Part shown: positions 24,604-33,189 of the stretch, in pieces
How positions within the stretch are numbered: the stretch's first letter is position 1
How the letters are laid out: the number at the start of each line of letters is the position of its first letter
Source: Syntrophorhabdaceae bacterium
Lineage (GTDB): Bacteria; Desulfobacterota; Syntrophorhabdia; Syntrophorhabdales; Syntrophorhabdaceae
Assembly: GCA_035541755.1 (NCBI GenBank)
Contig: DATKMQ010000110.1
Location: 1-50,959, forward strand
Direction of reading: 5' to 3'
Length of the DNA stretch: 50,959 nt
Notes under the pieces: model-generated
Told to the model about the DNA's origin: nothing
Seen by the model: only the letters and a program-made list of their open reading frames with translations
The model's database searches: none
Translations under genes and position numbers: made by a program

Positions 24604-25412
24604 CGGCGCCTGAGAGCATCTTCATGGGTGCCCTCCAGGGCATCACCGAGTTTCTCCCCATTAGTAGCCCTGCCCATCTCATCGTTGTGCCCTGGTTCTT
24701 CCACATGCAGGAAGGCGATATAAATAAACTCACTTACGACGTGATGCTCCACCTCGGCACGCTCGCGGCAATCCTCTTCATCTACGGTAAGAAACTCATC
24801 CATGTGGTTATGGAAGGTTTGCTCGATTTCAGAGAGGGCCGGGGCAGACAATCGCTGCTTGCGAAGCTCAGCATTGCCACGATACCCGCCGCTTTAGCGG
24901 GTATTTTGTTGCAGCATCTCATTGAAAGATACTTGAGAACACCTTTTGTCGCGGCATATATGCTCGCGTTCGTGTCGATCCTCATGATTATCGCCGAGAG
25001 GATACACGTGGAAAGAAGGGCCATTTCCTATCCCGTTGCCATTGCCGTCGGTATAGCTCAGGCCGTGGCGCTGATCCCTGGTACATCGAGGAGCGGGGCT
25101 ACCATTACCATAGGAATGCTCATGGGGCTCAAAAGAAGTGAAGCCGTTGATTTCTCCTTTATGCTCTCCATCCCGATCGTGCTCGGCACCGCGCTATACG
25201 AAATGAGACACTTTCAACACGCGAGCCAGGGGGCGAGCTTATATGTTTACGGGGCGCTATCGGCCTTTGTGTTCGGTGCATCGAGCTTGAATTTTCTCAT
25301 ACAATATCTCAAGAGGCACTCTCTCGATATCTTCGCATACTACCGGATCGTGCTCGCCCTCGCTATCCTTCTCGTATCCCTGTGGAGTCACGAGGCCCGT
25401 TTGACAGCGTGA
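24600..25412 (+). CDS. uppP: Undecaprenyl-diphosphatase (UppP/BacA)
   Basis: This 270-residue polytopic membrane enzyme recycles undecaprenyl diphosphate to the monophosphate carrier used for peptidoglycan and O-antigen synthesis. The two signature regions are present: GITEFLPISSPAHL near 14-27 and PGTSRSGATIT near 160-170. SPAHL differs slightly from the common STGHL. The start overlaps the TonB-like stop by 4 bases, so it is part of the same operon. Confidence 0.93.
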   Translation: MTAPESIFMGALQGITEFLPISSPAHLIVVPWFFHMQEGDINKLTYDVMLHLGTLAAILFIYGKKLIHVVMEGLLDFREGRGRQSLLAKLSIATIPAALAGILLQHLIERYLRTPFVAAYMLAFVSILMIIAERIHVERRAISYPVAIAVGIAQAVALIPGTSRSGATITIGMLMGLKRSEAVDFSFMLSIPIVLGTALYEMRHFQHASQGASLYVYGALSAFVFGASSLNFLIQYLKRHSLDIFAYYRIVLALAILLVSLWSHEARLTA

Positions 25413-25429
25413 GTGTCAAGCCATATGAT

Positions 25430-25597
25430 ATGAGCATGGACAAAGAAGAGAAGGGTCAACCAAGCGAGCCCATCGAGCATACCTTCGTGATCTACGATCC
25501 TGAGCGATCGGCATACGAAAGGTTGGAGCTGTGTACCTATCTTAATGAATTGCCCGAACTTACGGAGGCGGATGTCGAGAAATACAAAGACGAGTAA
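25430..25597 (+). CDS. Small acidic hypothetical protein
   Basis: This 55-residue acidic protein (EHTFVIYDPERSAYERLELC, then LNELPELTEADVEKYKDE) begins 17 bases after uppP. An in-frame upstream ATG at 25382 would overlap uppP. No clear ribosome-binding site is seen. It overlaps the following MutY-like gene by about 26 bases. No family is recognised. Confidence 0.5.
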   Translation: MSMDKEEKGQPSEPIEHTFVIYDPERSAYERLELCTYLNELPELTEADVEKYKDE

Positions 25598-26429
25598 CGG
25601 CATCCCTCACCGGCGTCTCTTAGCTAAAGAAATATCTTCTTTTCGAGCTACCATCTACGGTCACTACCGGATAAGGGGTAGGGAACTTCCTTGGCGGAAT
25701 ACGGATGATCCCTATCATATCCTTGTTTCTGAAATCATGCTCCAGCAGACGCAGGTGGAGCGGGTTTTGCAGAAGTATGGTCCCTTCATAGCCAGGTTTC
25801 CGCATGTGATCGCTCTTGCTGGTAGCCCCCTCTCGGAAGTGCTCCGTCTGTGGCAGGGATTGGGCTACAACAGGCGCGCGCTGTCACTTGTGAAGATAGC
25901 ACGGATCGTCGCGTCCGAGCTTGACGGACGGATCCCTGAAGACCCCGAAGCCTTGATGAGACTACCGGGAATCGGTCAGGCCACCGCGGGCTCCATACTC
26001 TCGTTTGCCTTTCAAAAGCCGTTTGTTTTTGTGGAGACTAACATCAGGAGGACCTTCATCCATCATTTCTTTCAGGACCGGAAAGAGGTGCATGATCGTG
26101 AAATCATGCCACTTGTAGAGGCGACGCTTGACAGAACGAACCCAAGGGAATGGTACTACGCGCTCATGGATTATGGGTCCCACCTCAAAGGCGAGGTGGA
26201 GAATCCAAACAGGAGGAGCATACACTATTCGCGTCAGTCGCGCTTCAACGGCTCTGACAGAATGATCCGCGGGGCGATTTTGAAGATCCTCGTTGAAAAA
26301 GGTTCCGTGACCACGAGAAAGATTATTTCGGCTGTTTCCAATGACAGTCAAAGGGTTACGAAAATTCTCAGGACCATGGAATGCGAAGGCTTAATCGTCC
26401 GATCCGGCAATACCTACAAGGTGGCGTAA
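25572..26429 (+). CDS. MutY-like HhH-GPD DNA glycosylase lacking the Fe-S motif
   Basis: This protein is about 285 residues. The HhH-GPD core is clear: SEIMLQQTQV with the catalytic glutamate, the helix-hairpin-helix LMRLPGIGQATAG, and FVETNIRRTF at the position of the catalytic aspartate, here glutamate (ETN in place of DGN). The cysteine cluster that normally follows (C-X6-C-X2-C-X5-C) is absent; YGSHLKGEVENPNRRS stands in its place. The C-terminus is a winged-helix-like segment, not the MutT-like domain of MutY. It probably removes mispaired or damaged bases, but specificity may differ from MutY. GGAGG at 25564-25568 supports this start; 25545 is an alternative. Confidence 0.8.
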   Translation: MSRNTKTSNGIPHRRLLAKEISSFRATIYGHYRIRGRELPWRNTDDPYHILVSEIMLQQTQVERVLQKYGPFIARFPHVIALAGSPLSEVLRLWQGLGYNRRALSLVKIARIVASELDGRIPEDPEALMRLPGIGQATAGSILSFAFQKPFVFVETNIRRTFIHHFFQDRKEVHDREIMPLVEATLDRTNPREWYYALMDYGSHLKGEVENPNRRSIHYSRQSRFNGSDRMIRGAILKILVEKGSVTTRKIISAVSNDSQRVTKILRTMECEGLIVRSGNTYKVA

Positions 26430-26463
26430 CAGGCTGTCTCAAAAGGAGATTATCGTTGACGCC

Positions 26464-26492
26464 TTGCCAAAAAGCCGATTAATGTTTATTAT
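26464..26492 (+). promoter_or_regulatory. Sigma-70-like promoter of the HesB-like selenoprotein gene
   Basis: TTGCCA (26464-26469) and TATTAT (26487-26492) are spaced by 17 bases. The transcription start would fall near 26499, about 48 bases before the ATG at 26547. Confidence 0.6.
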
Positions 26493-26546
26493 GTATGCTA
26501 CTGTTGTCGGCATGCGGCGATAACAAATCCAGCAAAGGAGTATGGC

Positions 26547-26867
26547 ATGTTTGAAGTATCCGAAAAGGCAGGTGAAGCGATCCTGCAGTTCCTTCAGGGG
26601 CGAGAAGGTCCCCAGGCGGTCAGGATTACGTTAAACGAGGGCGGCTGAAGTGGACCATCGTTGGGCATGGCTCTGGATGAGCCACGGGACAATGATGAGA
26701 CCTTTAAGGAAAAAGGCGTTACCTTTCTTATTAACAAGGAGTTGTTTACTGAAGTAAAACCGATCGCCATCGAATATGTAGAATCCGAGATGGGGGCGGG
26801 TTTTATGGTACAATCGGCGCTGTCCAACAAGGCTGCCGGTTGCGGAAGCGGCACCTGCAGTTGTTGA
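26547..26867 (+). CDS. HesB/IscA-like selenoprotein (UGA-interrupted)
   Basis: The ORF of 106 residues plus stop has an in-frame TGA at 26646-26648 (residue 34). On both sides the translation is continuous HesB/IscA family sequence: RITLNEGG, then UGA, then SGPSLGMALDEP, ending in the family's GCGSGTCSC tail. Cysteine homologues carry GGCSGPSLGMALDEP at this place, so the UGA replaces the first cluster-ligand cysteine with selenocysteine. HesB-like proteins are an established bacterial selenoprotein family. GGAG at 26537-26540 lies 6 bases before the ATG. A hairpin after the UGA and an intrinsic terminator after the gene are visible. A-type carriers bind and deliver Fe-S; the role of the Sec form is not known. 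Confidence 0.9.
26668..26684 (+). promoter_or_regulatory. SECIS-like hairpin of the HesB-like selenoprotein gene
   Basis: TGGCTC and GAGCCA pair as a 6-bp stem with loop TGGAT. The loop, with its GG, begins 26 bases after the UGA, within the range usual for bacterial SECIS elements read by SelB. Confidence 0.6.
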
Positions 26868-26882
26868 TTGAATAGGCGTGAG

Positions 26883-26912
26883 ACGGGGCTCCTTTTGGAG
26901 CCCCGTTCTTTT
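26883..26912 (+). terminator. Intrinsic terminator
   Basis: ACGGGGCTCC and GGAGCCCCGT form a 10-bp stem with a TTTT loop, followed by TCTTTT. It ends the HesB-like transcript. Confidence 0.85.
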
Positions 26913-26995
26913 ATGGTGAAGATAAACGAGTGGCCGATTCCATTTTCCTCTTATTCTATTCCGCTCAATAGAACCTGGTGAAGACGGAATCAGCT

Positions 26996-27946
26996 TTACC
27001 GGGATATCTTCCCAAGGATCTTGTTGTAAACCGATTCTGCGATGGGCGTCGGAACGCCTAAATCCCTGCCCATGCTCATAATCGTCGCCCCGAACAGATC
27101 ACCTTCGTTCTGTTTGCCGTGCTCCTCCAGGTCTCTTTGATAGGACGTCTTTGTTTCGTAAGGGAAGTTGTTCGCCTTGGCTATGGAGGCATTCACAACG
27201 TCCGGCGGAAGAGCTATCTGTTTCTTTTTCGCGATTAAAAAGACCTCCTTCATGATGCCGCTCGCGAGTATCATGAGTTCGGCGTCGCTCGCGATCTCGC
27301 CAAGGGTTTTTCCGTATGCCGCAGTGACGAGGCCAAAGGCGGCAATGAATAAATACTTTTCCCATATGGACGGGGAAACGTCTTCAAACCATTGAAAGGG
27401 GATATGTGCCCTTTGGAGAAGCTGCAAGATCTCATCGGGATAGAAATCGGGATGCATTGGGTCTTGGCCCAAGAGCATTCTACCCTCACCGCCCCTCTGG
27501 GTGACGACGCCCGGTTTCTCTATGTGCGTGCCCACATAGATACAGGCGGGAAGGACGATGCCTTTCTGCACAATCTTTCTTATCCTCTCGCAGATATTAA
27601 CGCCGTTTAATAGAGGAATAAGGACTGTCTCTTCTCGGATAGCTTTGGCAAGCGAGCGACTCACCCCTTCGAGGTCGTAGCTTTTCACACAGACAAAGCA
27701 AAGATCGGGCGCCTCAAGCGTCCCGGGGTTGTCCGTTGCCAAGGTGGGGGTGCAGATGATCCCTTTCTCATCCCCCATATTGAGAATGAGACCGCTCGTT
27801 TGAATTTGCCTGAGATGTTCGCCCCGTGCGATAAAGTAAATCGCCGTATCGGCCCCACGCTCTTTTCCAAGGGAGCGCGCGATCTTTCCCCCTATGAGCC
27901 CGCCCACGCCGCCAACACCATATACCCAGATTGTCTTTACGTGCAC
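26996..27946 (-). CDS. Ketopantoate reductase family protein (PanE/ApbA)
   Basis: This 316-residue NAD(P)-dependent oxidoreductase has an N-terminal Rossmann fold with GVGGVGGLIGG (about 10-20), the FVCVKSYDLE and PLLNGVN strands, and a helical C-terminal domain containing the family's WEKYLFIAAF segment. PanE reduces 2-dehydropantoate to pantoate in coenzyme A synthesis, but paralogues act on other keto acids, so the substrate is open. It is the last gene of a leftward run with the DUF523 and alcohol-dehydrogenase-like genes. Confidence 0.82.
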   Translation of the reverse strand: MHVKTIWVYGVGGVGGLIGGKIARSLGKERGADTAIYFIARGEHLRQIQTSGLILNMGDEKGIICTPTLATDNPGTLEAPDLCFVCVKSYDLEGVSRSLAKAIREETVLIPLLNGVNICERIRKIVQKGIVLPACIYVGTHIEKPGVVTQRGGEGRMLLGQDPMHPDFYPDEILQLLQRAHIPFQWFEDVSPSIWEKYLFIAAFGLVTAAYGKTLGEIASDAELMILASGIMKEVFLIAKKKQIALPPDVVNASIAKANNFPYETKTSYQRDLEEHGKQNEGDLFGATIMSMGRDLGVPTPIAESVYNKILGKISR

Positions 27947-27964
27947 GAGCTCTCTCCTGATATT

Positions 27965-28936
27965 TCAGACATGGTTCCTGGCCATCAACTCGAGGGGATG
28001 AGGGTTGAGGTAGACCTGCCTTTGCAGATACTCTTTATGGTATTTTCTCACATAATGATTGAGCGTGGTGATGGGCACGATGAGCGGAATAATGCCCATG
28101 TGGTAGTTGTCGATTATCTCGAGAAGCTCCCGCTTTTCATCACCGGTCAATTCTTTCTTGAAATACCCCAGGACGTGCAAAAGCACATTCGTCTGCTTTT
28201 TTGTCGTGGCGATACGTTTTAAGCCCTCCATCATGGTCCGGACATAGAGATCGCTTAAGCCTCGTGCATCTATGTTCGGACCGGCTACATATCTCCCGAG
28301 AAGGGTGAGATGCCTGGGGCTGTGCGCGAGTAAGAGCAGCTTGTGGGCTGCATGAAACTCGATGAGGTCTTTGGCGTTCACTTCTGTTCTCATTAAGTGA
28401 ACCCACCTCTTTATGACGAATACCCTTTCAAGGTAATTCTCCCTAAGTGCGGGATCGTTGAGCATGACATCGTCAATTACCGGAACAAGAGGAAATCTGT
28501 CCATAAAGGCCCTGGCAAAGATACCTGATCCTCGCCTGGTTTTAACGCCTTTCTCGTCTGAGACCTCTACACCCTGCATTCCTGAGCTGGGAGACCTGCT
28601 CTTGAATATGAATCCATCGAGCCCCCGTTCTGAGAGCTGAGTAAGTCTGTCGATGGCCCATTTCTTCATCTTTTCTGTGTGGTCTATGCCTGTATGAATC
28701 GTGATAAGACGGGGGTCTTCAGGCACGCCCACGAGATGCATGGGCTCTCTCGGTACGGGCAGACCGCACTCAACTTCCGGGCAGACGGGTACAAATTCGA
28801 AATACCGGCCGAGCGTGTCCGTAATGTAGTGATCACGCTTTTGCCCTCCGTCATAACGGACCCTGGTGCCGAGCAAGCAAGCGCTCACCCCGATCCTGAT
28901 CTTTTGCATCATCTCTTCCGCCCCGGTGAGAATCAT
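27965..28936 (-). CDS. DUF523-DUF1722 protein (YbgA-like)
   Basis: This 323-residue protein has two domains. An N-terminal DUF523 domain (about 10-160) has cysteine motifs IGVSACLLGTRVRYDGG and FVPVCPEVECGLPVPREP and the SPSSG motif, and a C-terminal DUF1722 domain (about 195-310) has HAAHKLLLLAHSPRHLTLLG. The N-terminal cysteines may bind an Fe-S cluster. The start at 28936 overlaps the upstream stop (ATGA). ATGs at 28912 and 28909 are better placed after GGAAGAG and are alternatives. Biochemical function is unclear. Confidence 0.85.
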   Translation of the reverse strand: MILTGAEEMMQKIRIGVSACLLGTRVRYDGGQKRDHYITDTLGRYFEFVPVCPEVECGLPVPREPMHLVGVPEDPRLITIHTGIDHTEKMKKWAIDRLTQLSERGLDGFIFKSRSPSSGMQGVEVSDEKGVKTRRGSGIFARAFMDRFPLVPVIDDVMLNDPALRENYLERVFVIKRWVHLMRTEVNAKDLIEFHAAHKLLLLAHSPRHLTLLGRYVAGPNIDARGLSDLYVRTMMEGLKRIATTKKQTNVLLHVLGYFKKELTGDEKRELLEIIDNYHMGIIPLIVPITTLNHYVRKYHKEYLQRQVYLNPHPLELMARNHV

Positions 28937-29898
28937 CGAAAATCGAGGATGATCTTAAGGCTCTTATTTTCTTGAGCCCTATGTAAGGCCTCAAGTGCGT
29001 TATCAAACCTGTAGATCCCCGAGATGAGCGGTTGAACGTGGATACGTTTCTGAGTGAGGGCGCGAAGCGCGGGCTTAAAAGGTCCGCATCTGGAGCCGAC
29101 CACGGTAATCTCTTTCACAACAAGCGGTGCGAGATGTATCTCTGATACCGCCTCAACCGTGCTCTTCAACACGATCGTTCCCATGGATCTCACATGTTCA
29201 ATTGCCTCTGCGAGACCCTCCGCTCTTCCCGTTGCTTCGACTACGAGATCGTATTCTGCCTTATGCGGTCTTTTCCGCGACCTGTTGATTGTTCTCAAGT
29301 GGGCCTGTCGTGCAATACTCAATTTGTGCTCGTGGTTGCCGGTGAGCGTAACATCCGCCTCAGTGAGGGCAAGGACCAAAGCGCAGAGAAGCCCGAGTTT
29401 TCCATCGCCCACAACAAGAATACGGTCAGTGGGTTTGATGTGTACCTGACAGGCTATTTCAAAAGCAGCGGCCAACGGCTCTGTAAAGGTTGCTTCCTCG
29501 TCAGAGATGCTATCCGGCACTACATGGAGATTAGACAGGGGAAGCGTTACAAATTCAGCGAAGGCACCATTTTTGCTCCGGATGCCGAGCGTTTTCCTAT
29601 GAGGGCAGTGTTCCTTATGTCCTGCCCTGCAGAAGTCGCAGACACCACAGCCGCAGTTAATCTCGCCCACAACCCTTTTTCCCAGGAGACCTCTGCCATT
29701 TGGCGGGGCCTCTACCACACGACCGACAAATTCGTGGCCCATGATTCCGTGGAAGCCGAGATAACCACGTATAATCTCCATGTCCGTATTGCAGATGCCG
29801 GCCAGCGACACCCTGATCAGGGCTTCGTTGTCTTGAGGACGGGGGATGGGATGGTCCTGTCTGCATGATAATGCACCGTCAAAAACAATTGCCTTCAT
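28933..29898 (-). CDS. Zinc-dependent alcohol dehydrogenase-like protein (MDR family)
   Basis: This 321-residue medium-chain dehydrogenase has the GroES-like N-terminal domain with catalytic-zinc cysteine (AGICNTD) and GHEFVGRVVE. A structural-zinc cluster CGCGVCDFCRAGHKEHC and a Rossmann strand VVGDGKLGLLCA follow. The closest general type is L-threonine/sorbitol dehydrogenase-like enzymes; the substrate is unknown. The start at 29898 (MKAIVFDG) was preferred because MDR proteins begin this way; an upstream frame to 29964 adds unrelated residues. It is translationally coupled to the DUF523 gene. Confidence 0.85.
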   Translation of the reverse strand: MKAIVFDGALSCRQDHPIPRPQDNEALIRVSLAGICNTDMEIIRGYLGFHGIMGHEFVGRVVEAPPNGRGLLGKRVVGEINCGCGVCDFCRAGHKEHCPHRKTLGIRSKNGAFAEFVTLPLSNLHVVPDSISDEEATFTEPLAAAFEIACQVHIKPTDRILVVGDGKLGLLCALVLALTEADVTLTGNHEHKLSIARQAHLRTINRSRKRPHKAEYDLVVEATGRAEGLAEAIEHVRSMGTIVLKSTVEAVSEIHLAPLVVKEITVVGSRCGPFKPALRALTQKRIHVQPLISGIYRFDNALEALHRAQENKSLKIILDFR

Positions 29899-29976
29899 AC
29901 GTTTATTGCTGTCCTTGGAGGCACTATCGGTAGCCGGTGGAGAGATGAGCCTTCTGCCTACCATGCGTTGCGTATC

Positions 29977-30828
29977 CTATTCATCGCCGACCGCTTTGCC
30001 GTGTTTCGCGACAAACCAGTCGATAAGCGCCCGGGCGATGCTTATCCTTCCGGGAATCCTGGGAAGCCCGTCCGCCGCAAACCACGCTGCATCCAAAAGT
30101 TCCTCGCCATCAACCTTGATTTCGCCACCTGCGTACTGAGCGGTAAACCCAATCATGAGAGAGTCGGGAAAAGGCCATGGCTGACTCCCGAAGTAGTGAA
30201 TGTTATCGACCTCGATCCCCGTCTCTTCTTTGACTTCCCGCTGCACTGTCTGTTCGAGCGTCTCTCCTGGTTCGACGAATCCCGCGATGACGCTGTACAT
30301 CGCATCCTGAAACCTTGTCGCGCGGGCGAGAAGCGCCTTATCGTCGCGCTCGACAAGCACAATGACCGCGGGAGAGATGCGGGGAAACATGGTAAAGCCA
30401 CATTTTGTGCATTGTCGGGCTAGCACGTCGTTGCGCCTTAGGGCCGGCGAGCCGCATTGGCTGCAGAATTCATGGGTGCTGTCCCAGTTAATAATGCCGA
30501 GGGCCCTGACCGCGATCGCGTAAAACTCCGGGTTCAGGTGTCCGAAAAGGCTTCTTAACCCGTGAAATTCCATATGAGCGGGCACTGCGACGTTCTCCGG
30601 AAGATAGGCGGCGATGCATCGCGTTCCATCTAAGATCCCAAGATGGTACTCGGTTAAGGGGATAAGTCCGAGCCCGAAAAGCGCATCTGAGGAGGGCACT
30701 TCAGGCGCGGATTTTTCCACAGCAACGAGCATTTTCTGATCCCGAAAAACAAACCACCAGGCAGAAGGATCTTCCTTAAAAGGCGGCGAATCGGAGGAAA
30801 TGGGAGAATCTTTCACAACGCAAATCAT
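29977..30828 (-). CDS. nudC: NAD+ diphosphatase (NudC-type Nudix hydrolase)
   Basis: This 283-residue protein has a central zinc ribbon (CSQCG near 127, CTKCG near 145), a Nudix box (GFVEPGETLEQTVQREVKEETGIEV split over about 185-209) and the NudC-specific SQPWPFPDSLM motif downstream. Members hydrolyse NADH to NMNH and AMP and can remove NAD caps from RNA. It is the first of the leftward group and shares an intergenic region with the rightward gene at 30968. Confidence 0.93.
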   Translation of the reverse strand: MICVVKDSPISSDSPPFKEDPSAWWFVFRDQKMLVAVEKSAPEVPSSDALFGLGLIPLTEYHLGILDGTRCIAAYLPENVAVPAHMEFHGLRSLFGHLNPEFYAIAVRALGIINWDSTHEFCSQCGSPALRRNDVLARQCTKCGFTMFPRISPAVIVLVERDDKALLARATRFQDAMYSVIAGFVEPGETLEQTVQREVKEETGIEVDNIHYFGSQPWPFPDSLMIGFTAQYAGGEIKVDGEELLDAAWFAADGLPRIPGRISIARALIDWFVAKHGKAVGDE

Positions 30829-30926
30829 TACCCTATGGCCCGCCGAAAGTCAAGGATGAACCCGTTGGCAGGCGTCATTGATAGAACGGCGCCTGATGAT
30901 TAAATGTTTCTTAAGGACATTTGCAG

Positions 30927-30955
30927 ATGACGATTTTCTCGAATAGTGCTATAAT
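30927..30955 (+). promoter_or_regulatory. Sigma-70-like promoter
   Basis: ATGACG (30927-30932) and TATAAT (30950-30955) are spaced by 17 bases. The -10 is perfect and the -35 matches four of six positions. It would drive the hypothetical gene at 30968. Confidence 0.55.
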
Positions 30956-30967
30956 AATACGGCGATA

Positions 30968-31420
30968 ATGGAAACGACGGCTATCATAACTCAAGGCAAC
31001 GTCGCTAAAGTGCCATACTACGGCTCCCGCCCCATTGCAGAGACAAGCAGGCCGAACAGGGAAAAACAAGACGGCGCGCCAAAGGGTAGCGTTGCTGCGG
31101 ACGCTGCCCGCGACGATAAGGGCCTTGCTCGTGCCGGTGAAACCCGTGTAACCAATGGGAGCACGAGCCTTCTTCCGGTTGAGCGATTCCTGACGCCGGA
31201 GGGTACGGGAAATTCCTCATACGGCACGGAGGTCTGCCCCGCCAGGGTCGCGACCGGTATAAAGATTGGCTACACCCTGAACGTGGATACACAATTTGTG
31301 AAAGACCAGTATGCCATCGATAAGGTCGTGACGGGTATGATCCAGTCCGGCGTGAGTAGGTACAGAGAGGTTGAGGCAGCAGGGTTGAGACTCATGTCAA
31401 CCCTCGAAGTCTACGCGTAG
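30968..31420 (+). CDS. Hypothetical protein with disordered N-terminus
   Basis: This is a 150-residue protein. The first 90 residues are polar and low in hydrophobics, probably disordered. The last 60 (IKIGYTLNVDTQFVKDQYAI, then DKVVTGMIQSGVSRYREVEA) look folded and helical. There is no signal peptide. It has its own promoter and stands alone before the hrcA operon. The helical end faintly resembles rod-type flagellar or regulatory small proteins, but I cannot assign a family. Confidence 0.55.
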   Translation: METTAIITQGNVAKVPYYGSRPIAETSRPNREKQDGAPKGSVAADAARDDKGLARAGETRVTNGSTSLLPVERFLTPEGTGNSSYGTEVCPARVATGIKIGYTLNVDTQFVKDQYAIDKVVTGMIQSGVSRYREVEAAGLRLMSTLEVYA

Positions 31421-31490
31421 GACGAGTCACCCTCGCTCGCCACCTTTTCTTGACAAAAATAGCGAATATCATTAATTTATACGTGAAAGG

Positions 31491-32534
31491 TTGAATGAGT
31501 TGAACGAAGTATTAAACGAGCGGGAAAAGATTGTGCTCCGACTGGTGATGGAGCACTACATATCGTCTGCCGAGCCAATCGGGTCGGAAACAATAGCGAA
31601 AACCATAAAGAGTAAGGTGAGTTCCGCCACAATACGAAACATCATGGGATCTCTGGAAGAACTCGGTTTTCTCTTCAAGCCTCACGCCGTCGCGGGAAGG
31701 ATGCCCAGTCCAAAGGCGTTCAGGTATTATGTGAACAACCTGGCCACCTTCGGGATGCCGGGCAGAAGGGAGTTGAAAGTCCTGGAATCGCTTGCCAGGC
31801 CGCACTATTCTTATGTCGAAGAGATCATGTCGGATGCATCACGGATGCTGGCGGCCATGTCGAGCTGCACGGGTATTGTTGTGGAACCCAAAGTAAATAC
31901 GATGTTTTTCAAAGAAATAGAACTGGTGAAGCTGTCCCGCCATACCATACTCATGGTATTTGTTACCTCCTCGGGCATGGTTCATAAGAGGCTTGTCGAA
32001 ACCGACGAAGACCTTCCCATCCATGTGTTAAATGAGATGAAGGCATACATGAACGAGAGATTCAGCGGCATGCCCTTTTATGCGCTGAGGGACCATGTAC
32101 TGCGAGAGATGAATAGAGATAGAGAAGAATTGACTTTGATCAGTGAAAAGATAAGAGACGCCCTCGATATCATTATAGGCGAAGAAGAGAAACGAGAAGT
32201 ATACATGGAAGGCACTTCCGAAATGATAGGAGTTCCGGAATTTTCTGACATTGAAAGGCTCAAGGAACTTTTGAAAGCCCTCGAAAACAAAGAGAAGCTC
32301 GTAAAACTGCTCGATAGCTGCCTGAGAAAAGAGGGCACGAGCGTGATACTCGGCAATGAGAGCGATATGAGAGAGATGAGGGATGTGAGCATTATTATGT
32401 CCACCTATCGGATTAGCGAAAAAGGCATGGGTATCCTCGGGGTTATAGGTCCCATGAGGATGAATTACTCGAAGCTCATACCCATTGTTGACTATACGGC
32501 GAGGACCGTTACGGATATCCTCAGGATGATGTGA
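31491..32534 (+). CDS. hrcA: Heat-inducible transcription repressor HrcA
   Basis: This 347-residue HrcA has an N-terminal winged helix (LRLVMEHYISSAEPIGSETI and SSATIRNIMGSLEELGFL, about 14-60) and the GAF-like effector and dimer regions characteristic of the family (ARMLAAMSSCTG-type segment, IGPMRMNYSKLIPIVDYTA near the end). HrcA represses chaperone genes through CIRCE sites and is kept active by GroEL. No CIRCE element (TTAGCACTC-N9-GAGTGCTAA) is visible upstream here. The start is a TTG at 31491 after GAAAGG. A TTGACA lies at 31450-31455 upstream without a good -10. Confidence 0.93.
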   Translation: MNELNEVLNEREKIVLRLVMEHYISSAEPIGSETIAKTIKSKVSSATIRNIMGSLEELGFLFKPHAVAGRMPSPKAFRYYVNNLATFGMPGRRELKVLESLARPHYSYVEEIMSDASRMLAAMSSCTGIVVEPKVNTMFFKEIELVKLSRHTILMVFVTSSGMVHKRLVETDEDLPIHVLNEMKAYMNERFSGMPFYALRDHVLREMNRDREELTLISEKIRDALDIIIGEEEKREVYMEGTSEMIGVPEFSDIERLKELLKALENKEKLVKLLDSCLRKEGTSVILGNESDMREMRDVSIIMSTYRISEKGMGILGVIGPMRMNYSKLIPIVDYTARTVTDILRMM

Positions 32535-32548
32535 GGGAGAAACAGGTA

Positions 32549-33175
32549 ATGAAAGAACCGGAAAATAATCAGGAAGAAACCAAAGCAAGGAACAAGGAAG
32601 AGCATCACAGGGAACCGCATGAAAAACGCGAGGCCGGCCATCAGGAAGAACACAGGCATGATGAACACAAGAAAAAAAAGAAGACTGATGAGGCCGGCGT
32701 AGAAGAATTAAAGAGATTGCTTGAAGAGAAGGAAGAGAACATAAAGGCGCTTCAAGAGAAGATGCTCTATCTCCAGGCGGAATTCGAGAACTTCAAGAGA
32801 CTCAAGGCCAAGGAAAAACAGGAAGCTATAAAATACGGAAATGAGGTTCTCATCAAAGACCTGATCCCCGTGGTGGATCATCTGGAAATGGCCCTCGAAC
32901 ATGCCTCAAAAACCGATGAGTGCCAGGGCATCAACGAAGGGGTCAGAATGACCCTCAATGAATTCGTCAAAACCCTTGAAAAAGCCGGCGTGACGAGAAT
33001 TGATGCGATAGGTAAAAAGTTTGATCCTAACCTTCATGAAGCCTTTTACCAGGAAGAGAGAGAAGACATGGAGCCGGATATGGTAATATCCGAGTTTCAG
33101 AAAGGTTACCTGCTCAACGAGAGATTGGTGAGACCCTCGCGGGTAGTTCTGTCCAAAAAACCTGAAATCCAGTAA
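32549..33175 (+). CDS. grpE: Nucleotide exchange factor GrpE
   Basis: This 208-residue GrpE has a charged, His/Lys/Glu-rich N-terminal tail (about 1-55), a long coiled coil (about 55-110, with LQAEFENFKRLKAKEKQE), and the C-terminal beta domain with GKKFDPNLHEAF. GrpE releases ADP from DnaK. The ATG at 32549 is preferred to a GTG at 32531 that overlaps hrcA. It is followed directly by dnaJ, with no dnaK in between. Confidence 0.93.
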   Translation: MKEPENNQEETKARNKEEHHREPHEKREAGHQEEHRHDEHKKKKKTDEAGVEELKRLLEEKEENIKALQEKMLYLQAEFENFKRLKAKEKQEAIKYGNEVLIKDLIPVVDHLEMALEHASKTDECQGINEGVRMTLNEFVKTLEKAGVTRIDAIGKKFDPNLHEAFYQEEREDMEPDMVISEFQKGYLLNERLVRPSRVVLSKKPEIQ

Positions 33176-33189
33176 AACAAGGCGATTTA

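Noticed and set aside
31300-31490. CIRCE operator upstream of hrcA
   Set aside because: No TTAGCACTC/GAGTGCTAA pair with 9-base spacing was found.
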